Part shown: positions 7,883 to 17,203 of the stretch, piece after piece
How positions within the stretch are numbered: position 1 is the stretch's first letter
Layout of the letters: every line of letters begins with the position of its first letter
Assembly (NCBI RefSeq): GCF_003002825.1
Contig: NZ_PVTE01000003.1
Span: 62,001-126,000 of the forward strand
Direction: 5' to 3'
Source: Spirosoma oryzae
GTDB taxonomy: Bacteria > Bacteroidota > Bacteroidia > Cytophagales > Spirosomataceae
Length of the DNA: 64,000 bases
The notes under the pieces: generated by a model
The model's database searches: none
What the model was told of the DNA's origin: nothing
Seen by the model: the letters and a program-made list of their open reading frames with translations, nothing else
Translations under genes and position numbers: made by a program

Positions 7883-10800
7883 ATGAAGAATAGACTACTA
7901 CATGGGTGTCTGTATCTGCTGTTTTGCCTGATAGCCGGTCAAAGCTGGGCACAGGCCGTAAAGCTTACCGTCACGGGTAAAGTAACCGAGACCGGTGGGT
8001 CGCCCATACCGGGTGCCACCGTTGTTCTGAAAAATTCGCAGGCTACCGGAACGACAACGGCTGTCGACGGCAGTTTCAGTATCAGTGTACCATCCAATAG
8101 CACGCTGGTAATCAGCGCCATTGGCTTCGGCAAGCAGGAAGTCGCGCTACAGAACCGTACCGCCATCGACGTACAGTTGACCCAGAGCAGCAGCGTCCTG
8201 AACGAGGTCGTGGTCACGGCGCTGGGCGTTAGTCAGGAAAAGCGGACGCTGACCTACAGCACGCAGGAAGTGAAAAGCGAACAGCTCATGAAGGCGAAGG
8301 AGCCCAACGTGCTGAACGCCCTGACGGGTAAAGTAGCCGGAGTGCAGATCACCAGTTCGTCGGGCATGCCGGGCGCATCGGCCCGCATCGTCGTGCGGGG
8401 GGCCACGTCACTGCTGGGCAACAACCAGGCGCTGATTGTCCTCGACGGGATTCCAATCAATAACGACGAAACCGGCAATGCCGATCAGGGTGGCGGTGGT
8501 AGTCGACTGGTCGACCTGGACCCATCGATTATCGAAAGCGTGAACGTCCTCAAAGGGGCAGCGGCTACGACCCTGTACGGATCGGCAGGCGCGCGCGGGG
8601 TCGTCATCATAACGACCAAAAGCGGGTCGGGTAATCGGAAACCGACGGTCGCCGTTTCGTCCGACCTGTCGTTCGACAAAGCTTTGTATCCGAATCTGCA
8701 ACAGAAATACGCCCAGGGTAGCCGGGGTGTGTTCTTCAACGGCGAAGACCAGAAAACAAGCCTGTCGTGGGGTCCGCTGATGGATACGTTGCGCATCAAT
8801 GGGCAACCCGCCCCCCGCTATTTCCTGCCCGACCTGTTTTTTCGCACCGGGATGAGCACCAACAACTCGGTCAGTATCAGTGGCAGTAGTGGCGACCGCT
8901 CGACGTATTTCACGTCCTACACATTCTTCAAGCAACTGGGTACGATTCCAACGACCGACCTGCTCCGGCATACGCTTTTTGCCAAATACACGACCCAGAT
9001 TTCGCCGACCGTCAACGCTACCTTTCAGCTAAACTATTCCAGCACCGACAACAACCGCGTGCCAGAGGGCTACGGCCTGCAAAGTCCGCTCTGGACCGTG
9101 TACGCAGGCCCGGTCTCCTGGAACCCCTTTCCGACGACCAACGCCGATGGTAGTCAGCGCGTGTTCCGGTTTTCGCGCAACAACCCGTTCTGGGGGCTCG
9201 ACAACATCCACAACCGGTCACTCGTCAACCGGTACATTCCGGTCGTAACGATCAACTACCAGCCCACAAGCTGGCTGACGATCACGGAGCGGGCCGGGGC
9301 CGACATGTACGGCGAGCAGGTGAAATATTCCGAAGCACGGGGGTCGACCAACGTGCCGACCGGACAGATTGTCGATCAGGTCAACACGTTCCGGCAATTC
9401 AACAACGACCTGATTATCCGGGCCAACAAACAGTACGGTGACCTGGACATGGGCCTGACGCTGGGAAACAACCTCTACTCCTCGTACGGACAGTATATCA
9501 GCACGCGGGGTGTCGGGGTAGCCATTGCCAACTTCGACAATATGTCGAACACCGAAAAGCAAACGTATTCGGAAGGGCACTACCTCACCCGCAAGATTGG
9601 CTTCTACGGCCAGGCCAACTTCGATTACCGCCGGACGCTGGTGCTGGCACTGACGGGCCGCTACGACGGTAGCTCGGTGCTGTCGCAGGAGCGGCAATTT
9701 TATCCGTATGGCTCCGCAGCTTTTGCGTTTATCTTCTCGGAACTGCTGCCGGCCAGTCTGTCGTCGGCGATCAGCTTCGGGAAGCTGCGTCTGTCGCTGG
9801 CCAGCGTTGGTAACGATAACATCGGGGCTTACCGGCTTAACACACCGTTTCAGTCGGCGGCCATCGGAGCTTATGCTTTTCCGTTTCAGGGGCAGAATGG
9901 GTTTCTGCTGAGTTCAAACCTGGGGAATGCCAACCTGCGCAACGAACGCACCAACGAGGTGGAAGTAGGGCTGGAAATGCGTTTCCTGAAGAACCGTCTG
10001 AGCTTTGAAACGTCGTATTTCCGCAAAAACAGCATCGACCTGCTCACCGATGGCATTCCGGTTTCGGCAGCGTCGGGCTACGGCAGTACGATTCTGAACG
10101 CCGGCTCGATGCAGACCAAAGGGTTTGAGTTTCTCCTGAATGCGACGCCCGTTCGAACTGGCAAGTTCGCCTGGGACATGACCTACACCTTTACCCGGAT
10201 TCGCAGCATCGTTACGCAGGTCAACAGTGGTCTGGATCGGGTGCAGATCGGAACCTCCTGGGCCGTTGTCGGGCAGCAGTACGGCGTTCTGATCGACAAT
10301 CAGTTTGCCCGGAACGAAAAAGGCCAGTTGCTGATCGACGGGCAGGGACTGCCGTACAGTGGCAGCACGGGCATGCTGGGGAACCTGTCGCCCGATTGGC
10401 TGATGGGGCTTAACAACAGCCTGCGCTACGGGGCGTTCTCGCTCAATGCCTTCGCCGACATGCGTAAGGGTGGCGACATCATCAACTCCGACGACCGCTA
10501 CGGCTATTTCTACGGTACGCCCAAGGTCACCGAAAACCGCGAACCGCGCGTAGTCGAAGGGGTCAGTGCCGCCGATGGCAGTCCGAACACCAAAGTAGTG
10601 CAGGCGCAGGATTACTACCAGCGGCTGAATGGCATCGGCGAGTCGGTGATTCAGGACGTTACGTACCTCAAACTCCGCACCCTGGGCCTGACCTACGCCG
10701 TTCCGTCCGCGCTACTGGTCAAGACCCCGTTTAAAACGGCTTCGCTGAGCGTAACGGGTCGTAACCTGTTTATCTACCGGCCGCATTTTACCGGTCCTGA

Positions 10801-10906
10801 CCCGGAGGTAAGTTCCTACGGTTCGTCGAACTCAGCGCAGGGCATGTACGCCAATTCCGCGCCTACGGCCCGCTCGGTTATGTTTTCGCTTCGTTTCAGC
10901 TTCTAA
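7883..10906 (+). CDS. SusC/RagA family TonB-linked outer-membrane receptor 1
   Basis: 1007 aa. Signal peptide cut near residue 24 (WAQ), a carboxypeptidase-regulatory-like beta domain (about 27-100, G-x-P-I-P-G-A-T-V), a TonB-box-like segment (EVVVTALG, about 108-115), a plug domain with L-N-A-L-T-G-K-V-A-G-V-Q and V-L-K-G-A-A-A-T-T-L-Y-G, then a 22-strand barrel ending in LRFSF. It imports bound ligand through the outer membrane with energy from TonB, capped by the SusD partner directly downstream (19-base gap). No glycoside hydrolase, sulfatase or peptidase lies beside the pair, so the substrate cannot be guessed. At 1007 aa it is a normal length for the family. Confidence 0.95.
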   Translation: MKNRLLHGCLYLLFCLIAGQSWAQAVKLTVTGKVTETGGSPIPGATVVLKNSQATGTTTAVDGSFSISVPSNSTLVISAIGFGKQEVALQNRTAIDVQLTQSSSVLNEVVVTALGVSQEKRTLTYSTQEVKSEQLMKAKEPNVLNALTGKVAGVQITSSSGMPGASARIVVRGATSLLGNNQALIVLDGIPINNDETGNADQGGGGSRLVDLDPSIIESVNVLKGAAATTLYGSAGARGVVIITTKSGSGNRKPTVAVSSDLSFDKALYPNLQQKYAQGSRGVFFNGEDQKTSLSWGPLMDTLRINGQPAPRYFLPDLFFRTGMSTNNSVSISGSSGDRSTYFTSYTFFKQLGTIPTTDLLRHTLFAKYTTQISPTVNATFQLNYSSTDNNRVPEGYGLQSPLWTVYAGPVSWNPFPTTNADGSQRVFRFSRNNPFWGLDNIHNRSLVNRYIPVVTINYQPTSWLTITERAGADMYGEQVKYSEARGSTNVPTGQIVDQVNTFRQFNNDLIIRANKQYGDLDMGLTLGNNLYSSYGQYISTRGVGVAIANFDNMSNTEKQTYSEGHYLTRKIGFYGQANFDYRRTLVLALTGRYDGSSVLSQERQFYPYGSAAFAFIFSELLPASLSSAISFGKLRLSLASVGNDNIGAYRLNTPFQSAAIGAYAFPFQGQNGFLLSSNLGNANLRNERTNEVEVGLEMRFLKNRLSFETSYFRKNSIDLLTDGIPVSAASGYGSTILNAGSMQTKGFEFLLNATPVRTGKFAWDMTYTFTRIRSIVTQVNSGLDRVQIGTSWAVVGQQYGVLIDNQFARNEKGQLLIDGQGLPYSGSTGMLGNLSPDWLMGLNNSLRYGAFSLNAFADMRKGGDIINSDDRYGYFYGTPKVTENREPRVVEGVSAADGSPNTKVVQAQDYYQRLNGIGESVIQDVTYLKLRTLGLTYAVPSALLVKTPFKTASLSVTGRNLFIYRPHFTGPDPEVSSYGSSNSAQGMYANSAPTARSVMFSLRFSF

Positions 10907-10925
10907 CGATTCAGCCAACCCAGTC

Positions 10926-12314
10926 ATGAAAAAACACCTTATTACCTTGGGAAGCCTGCTGCTGAGTCTGACGGGCTGCCAGACCTATATCGACGTCAAT
11001 AAAAATCCGAATCAGCCGCTTACCGTTCAGCCCGCGCTGCTGCTGGCCCCGCTGGAACTGACCGTGGCCAACGAGCTGATGGCGGGGGATGCCGCCCGGT
11101 TTACCAACCACTGGACCCAGATGATTGCGTCTAACCAGCCGGCTCCCAACGAGGGCACGTATCGGCAGTTGAACGAAGACCTCAATGGGCAGTGGGGAAC
11201 CAATTACACCACCTGCCTGCAAAACATGCGGGTACTGCGTGAGCGGGCCGAAGCCGACAAGAGCTACAACTATTCGGCCATTGCCGACATACTGACCGCG
11301 CTGACGCTGGGGATGACAACGGATCTTTGGGGTGATGTGCCGTACTCGCAGGCGTTTCAGGGCAGCGACAATTTCCGCCCTTCCTACGACAAGCAGGAGG
11401 ACATCTACAAAACCCTCGATTTGCTGCTGGACCGGGCCATCGCCAGTATCGACAAGAAGGCGTCGCTGAAACCGGGTGGCGACGATTATTACTACGGTGG
11501 TGATATGAGCAAATGGCGTCGGGCAGCCTATACGCTCAAAGCCCGCTTTGCCATGCACCTGATCAAAGCGCCCGGCCATACAGCCGCGTCACAGGCGGAC
11601 CTGGCCCTGGCCGCGTTGCAGAACGGAATGAGCTCGAACAGCGACGACATGAAGATGTTCTACCTCGGCGGTGCCGGTCAGCAGAACAAGCAGAACCAGA
11701 ACTTCTTACCGGTATCGACACAGGTTATGGCGAAACCGGCAGTCGATACGCTGGTACTTCGCAACGACCCCCGGCTGAGTAAAATCATTGCGCCGGCGGA
11801 AGAAACGGGCAAATACACGGGCCGGGCAATTGGGCTACAGGACATCGGCTCACTGGCGTCCTACTCGATCCTGGGCGATTTCTACGGAGCTACCGGCGCA
11901 AACCTGTACATCCTGACCTATGCCGAAGCCCAGTTCCTGAAGGCGGAAGCGACCCTGTACAAGTCCGGGGCAGCAGCGGCCGAACCCATCTACCAGAACG
12001 CCGTGAAAACCAACATGAGCGCGTTGGGCGTATCCGATGCGGATGCGAGTGACTACCTGAGCCGGCGGGGTAAACTCACCAGCAGCAACGCCCTGCGCCT
12101 GATTATCGAAGAGAAAGTAATCGCCGATTACCTATCGCCCGAAAATTATACGGACTGGCGTCGGACGGGGTATCCACTGCTCACCAAGGTGCCAAACGCG
12201 TTATCCGACATTCCCCGCCGGTTCCTGTATCCTCGTTCGGAGCTGACAACGAATCCGCAACCCGAACAGAACGCCAAACTAACCGACCGGGTGTGGTGGG
12301 ACGTCAATAAGTAG
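10926..12314 (+). CDS. SusD/RagB-like surface lipoprotein 1 (SusD-like_2 type)
   Basis: 462 aa with a lipoprotein signal (LLLSLTGC, Cys about 18). The N-terminal D-V-N-K-N-P-N-Q-P motif, a helical TPR-like scaffold, the segment ADILTALTLGMTTDLWGDVPYSQAF and the C-terminal E-N-Y-T-D-W-R-R-T-G-Y-P are typical of SusD-like_2 proteins. It forms the lid of the SusC transporter encoded 19 bases upstream, binding ligand at the cell surface. Ends 58 bases before a strong palindromic terminator. The ligand is unknown. Confidence 0.95.
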   Translation: MKKHLITLGSLLLSLTGCQTYIDVNKNPNQPLTVQPALLLAPLELTVANELMAGDAARFTNHWTQMIASNQPAPNEGTYRQLNEDLNGQWGTNYTTCLQNMRVLRERAEADKSYNYSAIADILTALTLGMTTDLWGDVPYSQAFQGSDNFRPSYDKQEDIYKTLDLLLDRAIASIDKKASLKPGGDDYYYGGDMSKWRRAAYTLKARFAMHLIKAPGHTAASQADLALAALQNGMSSNSDDMKMFYLGGAGQQNKQNQNFLPVSTQVMAKPAVDTLVLRNDPRLSKIIAPAEETGKYTGRAIGLQDIGSLASYSILGDFYGATGANLYILTYAEAQFLKAEATLYKSGAAAAEPIYQNAVKTNMSALGVSDADASDYLSRRGKLTSSNALRLIIEEKVIADYLSPENYTDWRRTGYPLLTKVPNALSDIPRRFLYPRSELTTNPQPEQNAKLTDRVWWDVNK

Positions 12315-12372
12315 GCATCAGCGCATACTCTTCACGGTTTCACGATAGCGTGAACTATAGTAGTACCCTGCC

Positions 12373-12422
12373 CTCGGCGGTCATCGACTCGGAAGCCAGT
12401 TTTCGAGTCGATGACCGCCGAG
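12373..12422. terminator. Perfect 19-bp hairpin after the susCD 1 operon
   Basis: CTCGGCGGTCATCGACTCG (12373-12391) pairs exactly with 12404-12422 around a 12-nt loop; GTTTATA follows. It closes the susC-susD transcript. Confidence 0.75.
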
Positions 12423-12597
12423 TGTTTATACTGAAAGGCGGTTTTACGATACCTGTCTCACCAGCAGTAGGCTGCCATCATCGCAGGCCTTTGTAAGATC
12501 TCGGTCGGGTTATCTGTCCGGGTACGGGTCACCGCAATTGAGCAGCCCGCTTGCGGGATTATGCACAATGTGTTTCTTGCCCACGAACTACCTGACC

Positions 12598-13215
12598 ATG
12601 GCGAACGACGCGACCGATTGGGGTGATGCAGAGACAATATTTCGGTATCACAAACGACTTATCGATCAGTACGGAGCGGGAACGACCCGGGCACAGGGCT
12701 GGCGTAGCTTCGACGGTCAGCGGGCGCGCTTCGACGTGTTGTGCCAGATAGCAAACCTCAGCGGTCACTCCGTACTGGATGCGGGCTGTGGGCACGCGGA
12801 TCTATTCCCCTTCCTGACCAAACGCTTTTCGTCGCTTACCTACTACGGATGCGAGCAAATCCCTGACTTACTCGACGTGGCCATTCAGCGTTATCGACGC
12901 GCATCTCAGGTTACCCTGCTACCGGGCGACTTTCTTGCTGATACGGTGCCCATGACCGACTTTGTGCTGGCGAGTGGCTCGCTGAACTACCGGCATAGCG
13001 ACGCGCGATTTATCTATAAAGCCATCGAAACACTGTTCGACAACTGTCGTATCGGCCTTGGATTTAACCTGCTGAGTGGCGGGGTCGAAGCGGGTAACCT
13101 GCTTCAGACGTACGACCCCGAGGATATTAGTAGTTTTTGTGAACGTCTTGCCAAATCAGTGACGCTTCGAACTGGCTACTGGCCGGATGATTTTACGCTG
13201 TTTCTCTACAAGTAA
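12598..13215 (+). CDS. Class I SAM-dependent methyltransferase
   Basis: 205 aa from ATG 12598 (an earlier start at 12538 adds a Cys-rich stretch unlike a protein N-terminus). The Rossmann-type methyltransferase motif I is clear (VLDAGCGHADLFPFL), followed by the acidic motif II (YYGCEQIPDLLDVA), D-F-L and the motif DFVLASGSLNY, where a lone-pair S-G-S-L-N-Y replaces the usual phenolic loop. It transfers a methyl group from S-adenosylmethionine; the acceptor is not evident. No operon partner: the upstream gene ends with a terminator and the downstream gene is convergent. Confidence 0.8.
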   Translation: MANDATDWGDAETIFRYHKRLIDQYGAGTTRAQGWRSFDGQRARFDVLCQIANLSGHSVLDAGCGHADLFPFLTKRFSSLTYYGCEQIPDLLDVAIQRYRRASQVTLLPGDFLADTVPMTDFVLASGSLNYRHSDARFIYKAIETLFDNCRIGLGFNLLSGGVEAGNLLQTYDPEDISSFCERLAKSVTLRTGYWPDDFTLFLYK

Positions 13216-13259
13216 GCCAAAACGCATCTATCATGCGGAAACAGGCAACGCAACGCAGT

Positions 13260-14177
13260 TCAGTGAAAGGAGGCTCTGAAATCCAGCGGAGACTGAGCCG
13301 TTTTTGCTTTGAACAGTTTACTGAACGATGGCAAATGTTCAAAGCCCAGTTCGTACGCAATTTCACTGACGCTTGACTCAGTAGTCGACAGCTTTTCCTT
13401 TGCCCGCTCGATTAGCTTGTCGTGGATATGCTGTTGGGCCGTTTGCCCAGTCAACACTTTGAGCAAACTGCTCAGGTATTTGGGAGAAACGTGTAAGGCG
13501 TCAGCCAGGTAACCAACGGTTGGCAATCCATGAATGGCTAAATCAGGGTGGTTAAAATAAGTTGTCAACACGCTTTCCACCCGTTCCAGCAGTTGATGGT
13601 TCGTCTTCTCGCGGGTCATGAACTGCCGATGGTAAAACCGGTCGGCATAGTTTAGCAACGTTTCCAACTGCGAGCCGATAATCCGCTTGCTGAACGCGTC
13701 CAGGTTGGCACGACACTCCTGCTGAATTGTTTGCAGAATCGTCGTCAACACAGTCTCTTCGTATTCGGAAAGAAACAACGCTTCGTGTACCGAGTAGCCC
13801 CAGAAATCGTACTGACTGATTGTTTTGGCCAAAGGTGTATGCCAAAGAAAATCGGGGTGGACGAGCAGCACCCACCCCGATTGGTTCAGTTGGACTGCCC
13901 CCTGATCGACAGAAAACCGTAATACCTGACCGGGCGCGACGAAGGACAGGATACCCTCATCATAATCATAGGTTTGCTGGCCGTATTTCAGTTTAATCTG
14001 CTGTGCGTTAACAACCCGTTTGAGCGCTATACAGTAAAAATCATAGCACCAGGCTGCGGCCTCGCTCAGCGTTTCACTGTCGACGGACTCTACCTTGAAC
14101 ACGCTGATCAGCGGATGGTCGGGGCGGGGTAACTGCCGAAACTGGAGGAATTCGCTGATGGTGCTGAAGCGTTTCAT
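13260..14177 (-). CDS. AraC family transcriptional regulator
   Basis: 305 aa. The N-terminal 190 residues form a cupin-like sensing domain of the AraC-type (strands with YDEGILSFVAPGQVLRF), and the C-terminal 100 residues hold two helix-turn-helix units (YLADALHVSPKYLSSLLK and VSEIAYELGFEHLPSFSKLFK), the standard AraC DNA-binding domain. It lies 4 bases downstream of the quinone oxidoreductase gene on the same strand, so the two are co-transcribed and it probably controls that operon. The inducer is unknown. Confidence 0.92.
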   Translation of the reverse strand: MKRFSTISEFLQFRQLPRPDHPLISVFKVESVDSETLSEAAAWCYDFYCIALKRVVNAQQIKLKYGQQTYDYDEGILSFVAPGQVLRFSVDQGAVQLNQSGWVLLVHPDFLWHTPLAKTISQYDFWGYSVHEALFLSEYEETVLTTILQTIQQECRANLDAFSKRIIGSQLETLLNYADRFYHRQFMTREKTNHQLLERVESVLTTYFNHPDLAIHGLPTVGYLADALHVSPKYLSSLLKVLTGQTAQQHIHDKLIERAKEKLSTTESSVSEIAYELGFEHLPSFSKLFKAKTAQSPLDFRASFH

Positions 14178-14181
14178 GGAC

Positions 14182-15156
14182 TTAGGATTCGGCTCGTATT
14201 TCCAGTACTAATTTACCCCGCACATGCTTGGTTTCGCTTTGCCGATGGGCCTCGGCCACGGCCTCCATCGGATACACCTGACTGATGACGGCTTTTACCT
14301 GTCCGTCGTCAATGAGTTGCGTGACCCCGTCCAGCGACGCACTGTACGTCGTTATGCGACCGGACCCAACCATGACTGCTGTCGCATCTCTGCCAGCCAG
14401 AGCCTGCAAAAAAGCCGGGCTGAAGGGCTCATCCAGATGCGTACAGACAAACAAGCCCCCTACTTTGAGTACGTCAACCGATTTTAGTCGGATCTGTTCG
14501 TCACGAACAGGCGAGGCATTGAACACCACATCGATATCTTGCAGTAACTCTTCGAATCGCTGGTTACGGTAGTCGATCACCTCATCGGCCCCCAGTTCGC
14601 GTAAAAAATCACCATTGTGAGCCGATGCCGTTCCAATCACATAAGCGCCTTTCGCTTTGGCAAACTGCACCGCCAGATTACCCACCCCACCGGCCGCCCC
14701 GTGAATCAGCACCCGCTTCCCCAGCCCGACCTTACCCAGATCGACGATACCATCCCAGGCAATGAGCGCACAGGAAGGCAGCGCACCCGCTTCGTTGAAT
14801 GAACTACGCTGCGGCATGAGCCAGAACTGGTCGGCCTTAGCCGCAACGTATTCCGCGTAGCTGCCATCGCCCGGAAAATTAGGAACGCCATAGACCTTGT
14901 CCCCTTTTTTAAATCGGGTGACGTCACTACCGATTTCTTCGACCCGTCCGGCCACGTCTAACCCCAGACCGAGGGGCAGGTGGAGTAAGGCCCGTAATGC
15001 ATCATTACCGCCTTCCCGCATAATGTAATCGGCCGGATTGACGCTGCTGGCGTACACCTTGACCAGAATTTCGTCTGCGGCAGGCACGGGCCGCTCCACC
15101 TCGACCAGTTGCATCACGTCTGGCCCACCAAATGCATATACTCGAATCGCTTTCAT
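14182..15156 (-). CDS. Zinc-type/quinone oxidoreductase of the MDR superfamily
   Basis: 324 aa. An N-terminal GroES-like domain (SVNPADYIMREGG, G-L-D-V-A-G-R-V, G-D-x-V-Y-G) and a Rossmann NADPH-binding domain with the zeta-crystallin-type loop HGAAGGVGNLAVQFAK. The Cys ligands of zinc alcohol dehydrogenases are absent, which points to the zinc-free quinone-reductase branch that reduces quinones or enones with NADPH. It is first in an operon with the AraC regulator, a common arrangement for electrophile-stress enzymes in Bacteroidota. Substrate inferred by family only. Confidence 0.9.
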   Translation of the reverse strand: MKAIRVYAFGGPDVMQLVEVERPVPAADEILVKVYASSVNPADYIMREGGNDALRALLHLPLGLGLDVAGRVEEIGSDVTRFKKGDKVYGVPNFPGDGSYAEYVAAKADQFWLMPQRSSFNEAGALPSCALIAWDGIVDLGKVGLGKRVLIHGAAGGVGNLAVQFAKAKGAYVIGTASAHNGDFLRELGADEVIDYRNQRFEELLQDIDVVFNASPVRDEQIRLKSVDVLKVGGLFVCTHLDEPFSPAFLQALAGRDATAVMVGSGRITTYSASLDGVTQLIDDGQVKAVISQVYPMEAVAEAHRQSETKHVRGKLVLEIRAES

Positions 15157-15261
15157 CGTGCTGCTTTTTGTTTAGGCAAAGGTGAGTACTACCAGTTGGA
15201 CCAATTTAGCCGAACTACGGTTTGGTTTAGTCAAAAGTCAGGTGGCGCTACTTAGTATACA

Positions 15262-15298
15262 TACAGCCCGCGAGTCGATCTGGAACTCGTGGGCTGTA
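15262..15298. terminator. Hairpin downstream of the DinB gene
   Basis: TACAGCCCGCGAGT (15262-15275) pairs with ACTCGTGGGCTGTA (15285-15298), one mismatch, 9-nt loop. It lies past the DinB stop codon (15366, minus strand) and before the quinone oxidoreductase start. Confidence 0.6.
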
Positions 15299-15365
15299 CG
15301 GTCTGGTACGCTGCTCGTGTATACCCGAAGCAGCTATCTGTTGGCAGCGATAAGCTTATCGCAGA

Positions 15366-15881
15366 CTACGCCTGAGGGCGGTCCCAGAACGCGGGCGGTT
15401 CTACGCCCAGGGTGCGCAGGTAAACATACGCCTGCCCCCGGTGGTGAATTTCGTTGTCGATCAGGTAGAGCAGAAACCAGTAGATAGGCCCTTCGTATAA
15501 CCCAAACGCCTTGTCGACTTCCTGAAAACGAGCGGGCGGAATCTGTGGCCAGTACGCGTTGATTTTCTCGGTCACCTGATCCCACCGCGCCAGTACCTGT
15601 TCTTTCGTCGTGGCGCGTTCCCCTTCAGAATCTGCTGTGAACGCGGGCCACTCACCCGAACGAACACCCGGCATACTCAGGTCGGCCATGTTCAGCACTT
15701 CCTCAATCAGCGCCGAGCAGGGCCGCATGCCGCCCAGCGTGTACGAAAAAAAGTGTTCATCGGGATAGATCTCGATCAACCGACGGGTAAGCCCCCGGTG
15801 GGCCTGCCAGTGGGCACGAAGTTGCTCGGGCGAGAGAACGATCGGGGGCATCGTCGGGGTAGGCTGTGCTGTATTTTCCAT
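15366..15881 (-). CDS. DinB/YfiT-like four-helix metalloprotein
   Basis: 171 aa. The histidine arrangement of the DinB fold is present: one His-containing helix start (LRAHWQAHRG), a middle region (LIEEVLNMADLSMPG), and the late EIHHRGQAYVYLRTLG, where the His-x-x-x-Gln/Gly-Gln helix supplies the metal ligands. The family forms a four-helix bundle with nickel or zinc; many are thiol-dependent transferases linked to bacillithiol or mycothiol. No signal peptide. It is monocistronic, and nothing next to it reveals a substrate. Confidence 0.85.
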   Translation of the reverse strand: MENTAQPTPTMPPIVLSPEQLRAHWQAHRGLTRRLIEIYPDEHFFSYTLGGMRPCSALIEEVLNMADLSMPGVRSGEWPAFTADSEGERATTKEQVLARWDQVTEKINAYWPQIPPARFQEVDKAFGLYEGPIYWFLLYLIDNEIHHRGQAYVYLRTLGVEPPAFWDRPQA

Positions 15882-16031
15882 AATCGGCTGGTGATTGACG
15901 TTGTCGATTTAATGACGACACGAAGTAAAGCCGACCGAGTGACAGCCCTATGTCAGTAGTGAAGTCGGATGGTGAAAGCGGTACAACCAGCCGGTGGGAA
16001 GTCGGTGTATGCCGTCGAGCCAGTGACGGTG

Positions 16032-16814
16032 CTAGTTCGATGGTAAGCGGGCGGCCCATCGAATGGCATTGCGTACCATAGTCGTATAGGCTGTATTTCG
16101 GAACAGGTCGGGATGGTGTCCCATGAAGAAATAAACGTTTCGCGCCTTGACCCGCCCATTCGACCAGATCACCGGATGGTCGCCCATCTTCTTCGGTGAA
16201 TCGGGCTGGTAGGTCGACTCATCGACGGTCGCCAGCACGTCAACAGTCTGACGTGGGCTCCTGTCGTACGTGTACCATTCTTCCCGCTCAACCGTAAACG
16301 ACGCCGGTACGCCCTGCATCACCGGGTGCTGCCGGTTCTCGACCCGCACCGTCGCCGTGACAAAGCTGGCGATGTAATCCTTATAGCGGATACCGCCCAT
16401 AAACTGCGAAAACCACGGCCACAGCCCATAACCATCGAACTCACCCAGCAGACTGGCATGGTGAAAGCCGATCCACCCGCCCCGCCCCTGTTCGATGTAG
16501 TCGACGAGCGCTGCCTTTGCCCGGTCGGTCCACCGGTAAGGGGGATAGTCCAGCTGAATGAATAACTGATACTGATCCAGAAACTGGCGGTCAATGGAAT
16601 CGGTCGTCGTGATGTAATCAACGGAGAACACCTGCTCGCGGCCCAGCATTGCCAGCCACTGTTTGGCCGCCATCACAAACGGCTGATGGACGCCCCCCGC
16701 TTCGGCGATAGCCAGCACCCGAATCGACGGCTTTACCTGTGCCAGCGCGACGCTGCCCATCAGTAGCCAGAGCCCTATAACGCTCATCAAAAAACGACCC
16801 GTTTGTCTAGCCAT
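16032..16814 (-). CDS. Exported ThuA-domain protein
   Basis: 260 aa from ATG 16814, giving a signal peptide (SVIGLWLLMGSVALAQ). The mature part is one ThuA-like domain of the class-I glutamine amidotransferase-like fold: VLAIAEAGGVHQPF near the start, GWIGFHHASLLGEFDGYGLWPWF in the middle, HPVMQGVPASF, EEWYTYDRSP and VYFFMGHHPDLF near the end. ThuA proteins are tied to trehalose or sugar-ketone metabolism, often beside Gfo/Idh oxidoreductases; here it stands alone, 390 bases before the second susC, transcribed away from it. Function beyond the fold is unknown. Confidence 0.88.
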   Translation of the reverse strand: MARQTGRFLMSVIGLWLLMGSVALAQVKPSIRVLAIAEAGGVHQPFVMAAKQWLAMLGREQVFSVDYITTTDSIDRQFLDQYQLFIQLDYPPYRWTDRAKAALVDYIEQGRGGWIGFHHASLLGEFDGYGLWPWFSQFMGGIRYKDYIASFVTATVRVENRQHPVMQGVPASFTVEREEWYTYDRSPRQTVDVLATVDESTYQPDSPKKMGDHPVIWSNGRVKARNVYFFMGHHPDLFRNTAYTTMVRNAIRWAARLPSN

Positions 16815-17203
16815 GTTGCTGCTGGTATCGAACATAAAGCAGAATACCTGCCCCATCATACCGGGCCATTGCGGATTTCTGGCCTTTATGACCGCATCAG
16901 TCCGTTATAGTAACTGCGCCTGTCTGCGCCTGTATCGCATGCTAAGTAAGCATCAGCTTGTAATTTATACGTGATAACCGCAAAATACTACTCAGTAATT
17001 ACACTTATCTACTTTTAGTACCCAATACCCACAAACAAACTATAGTATCGCCTTTACCACTATTATTAGAATATTATGTCCATAGAAGTATAATTTAACG
17101 AATTTTCTTTTATCAGTTTTTAAGCTACTTTTAATCTTTTCCCAATTTTCATCTATTTTTAACATTCATTAATGCTCACCCAACAATTCAACATGACGTG
17201 CTT
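16815..17203. other. AT-rich divergent leader before susC 2
   Basis: 389 bases between the divergent ThuA and susC genes. From about 16970 to 17190 the sequence is strikingly A/T-rich against the GC-rich background, with many TTTT and TTAAT runs and no gene. It should hold the susC promoter and probably a regulator site, but no exact TTTG-N19-TAnnTTTG was found. Confidence 0.5.
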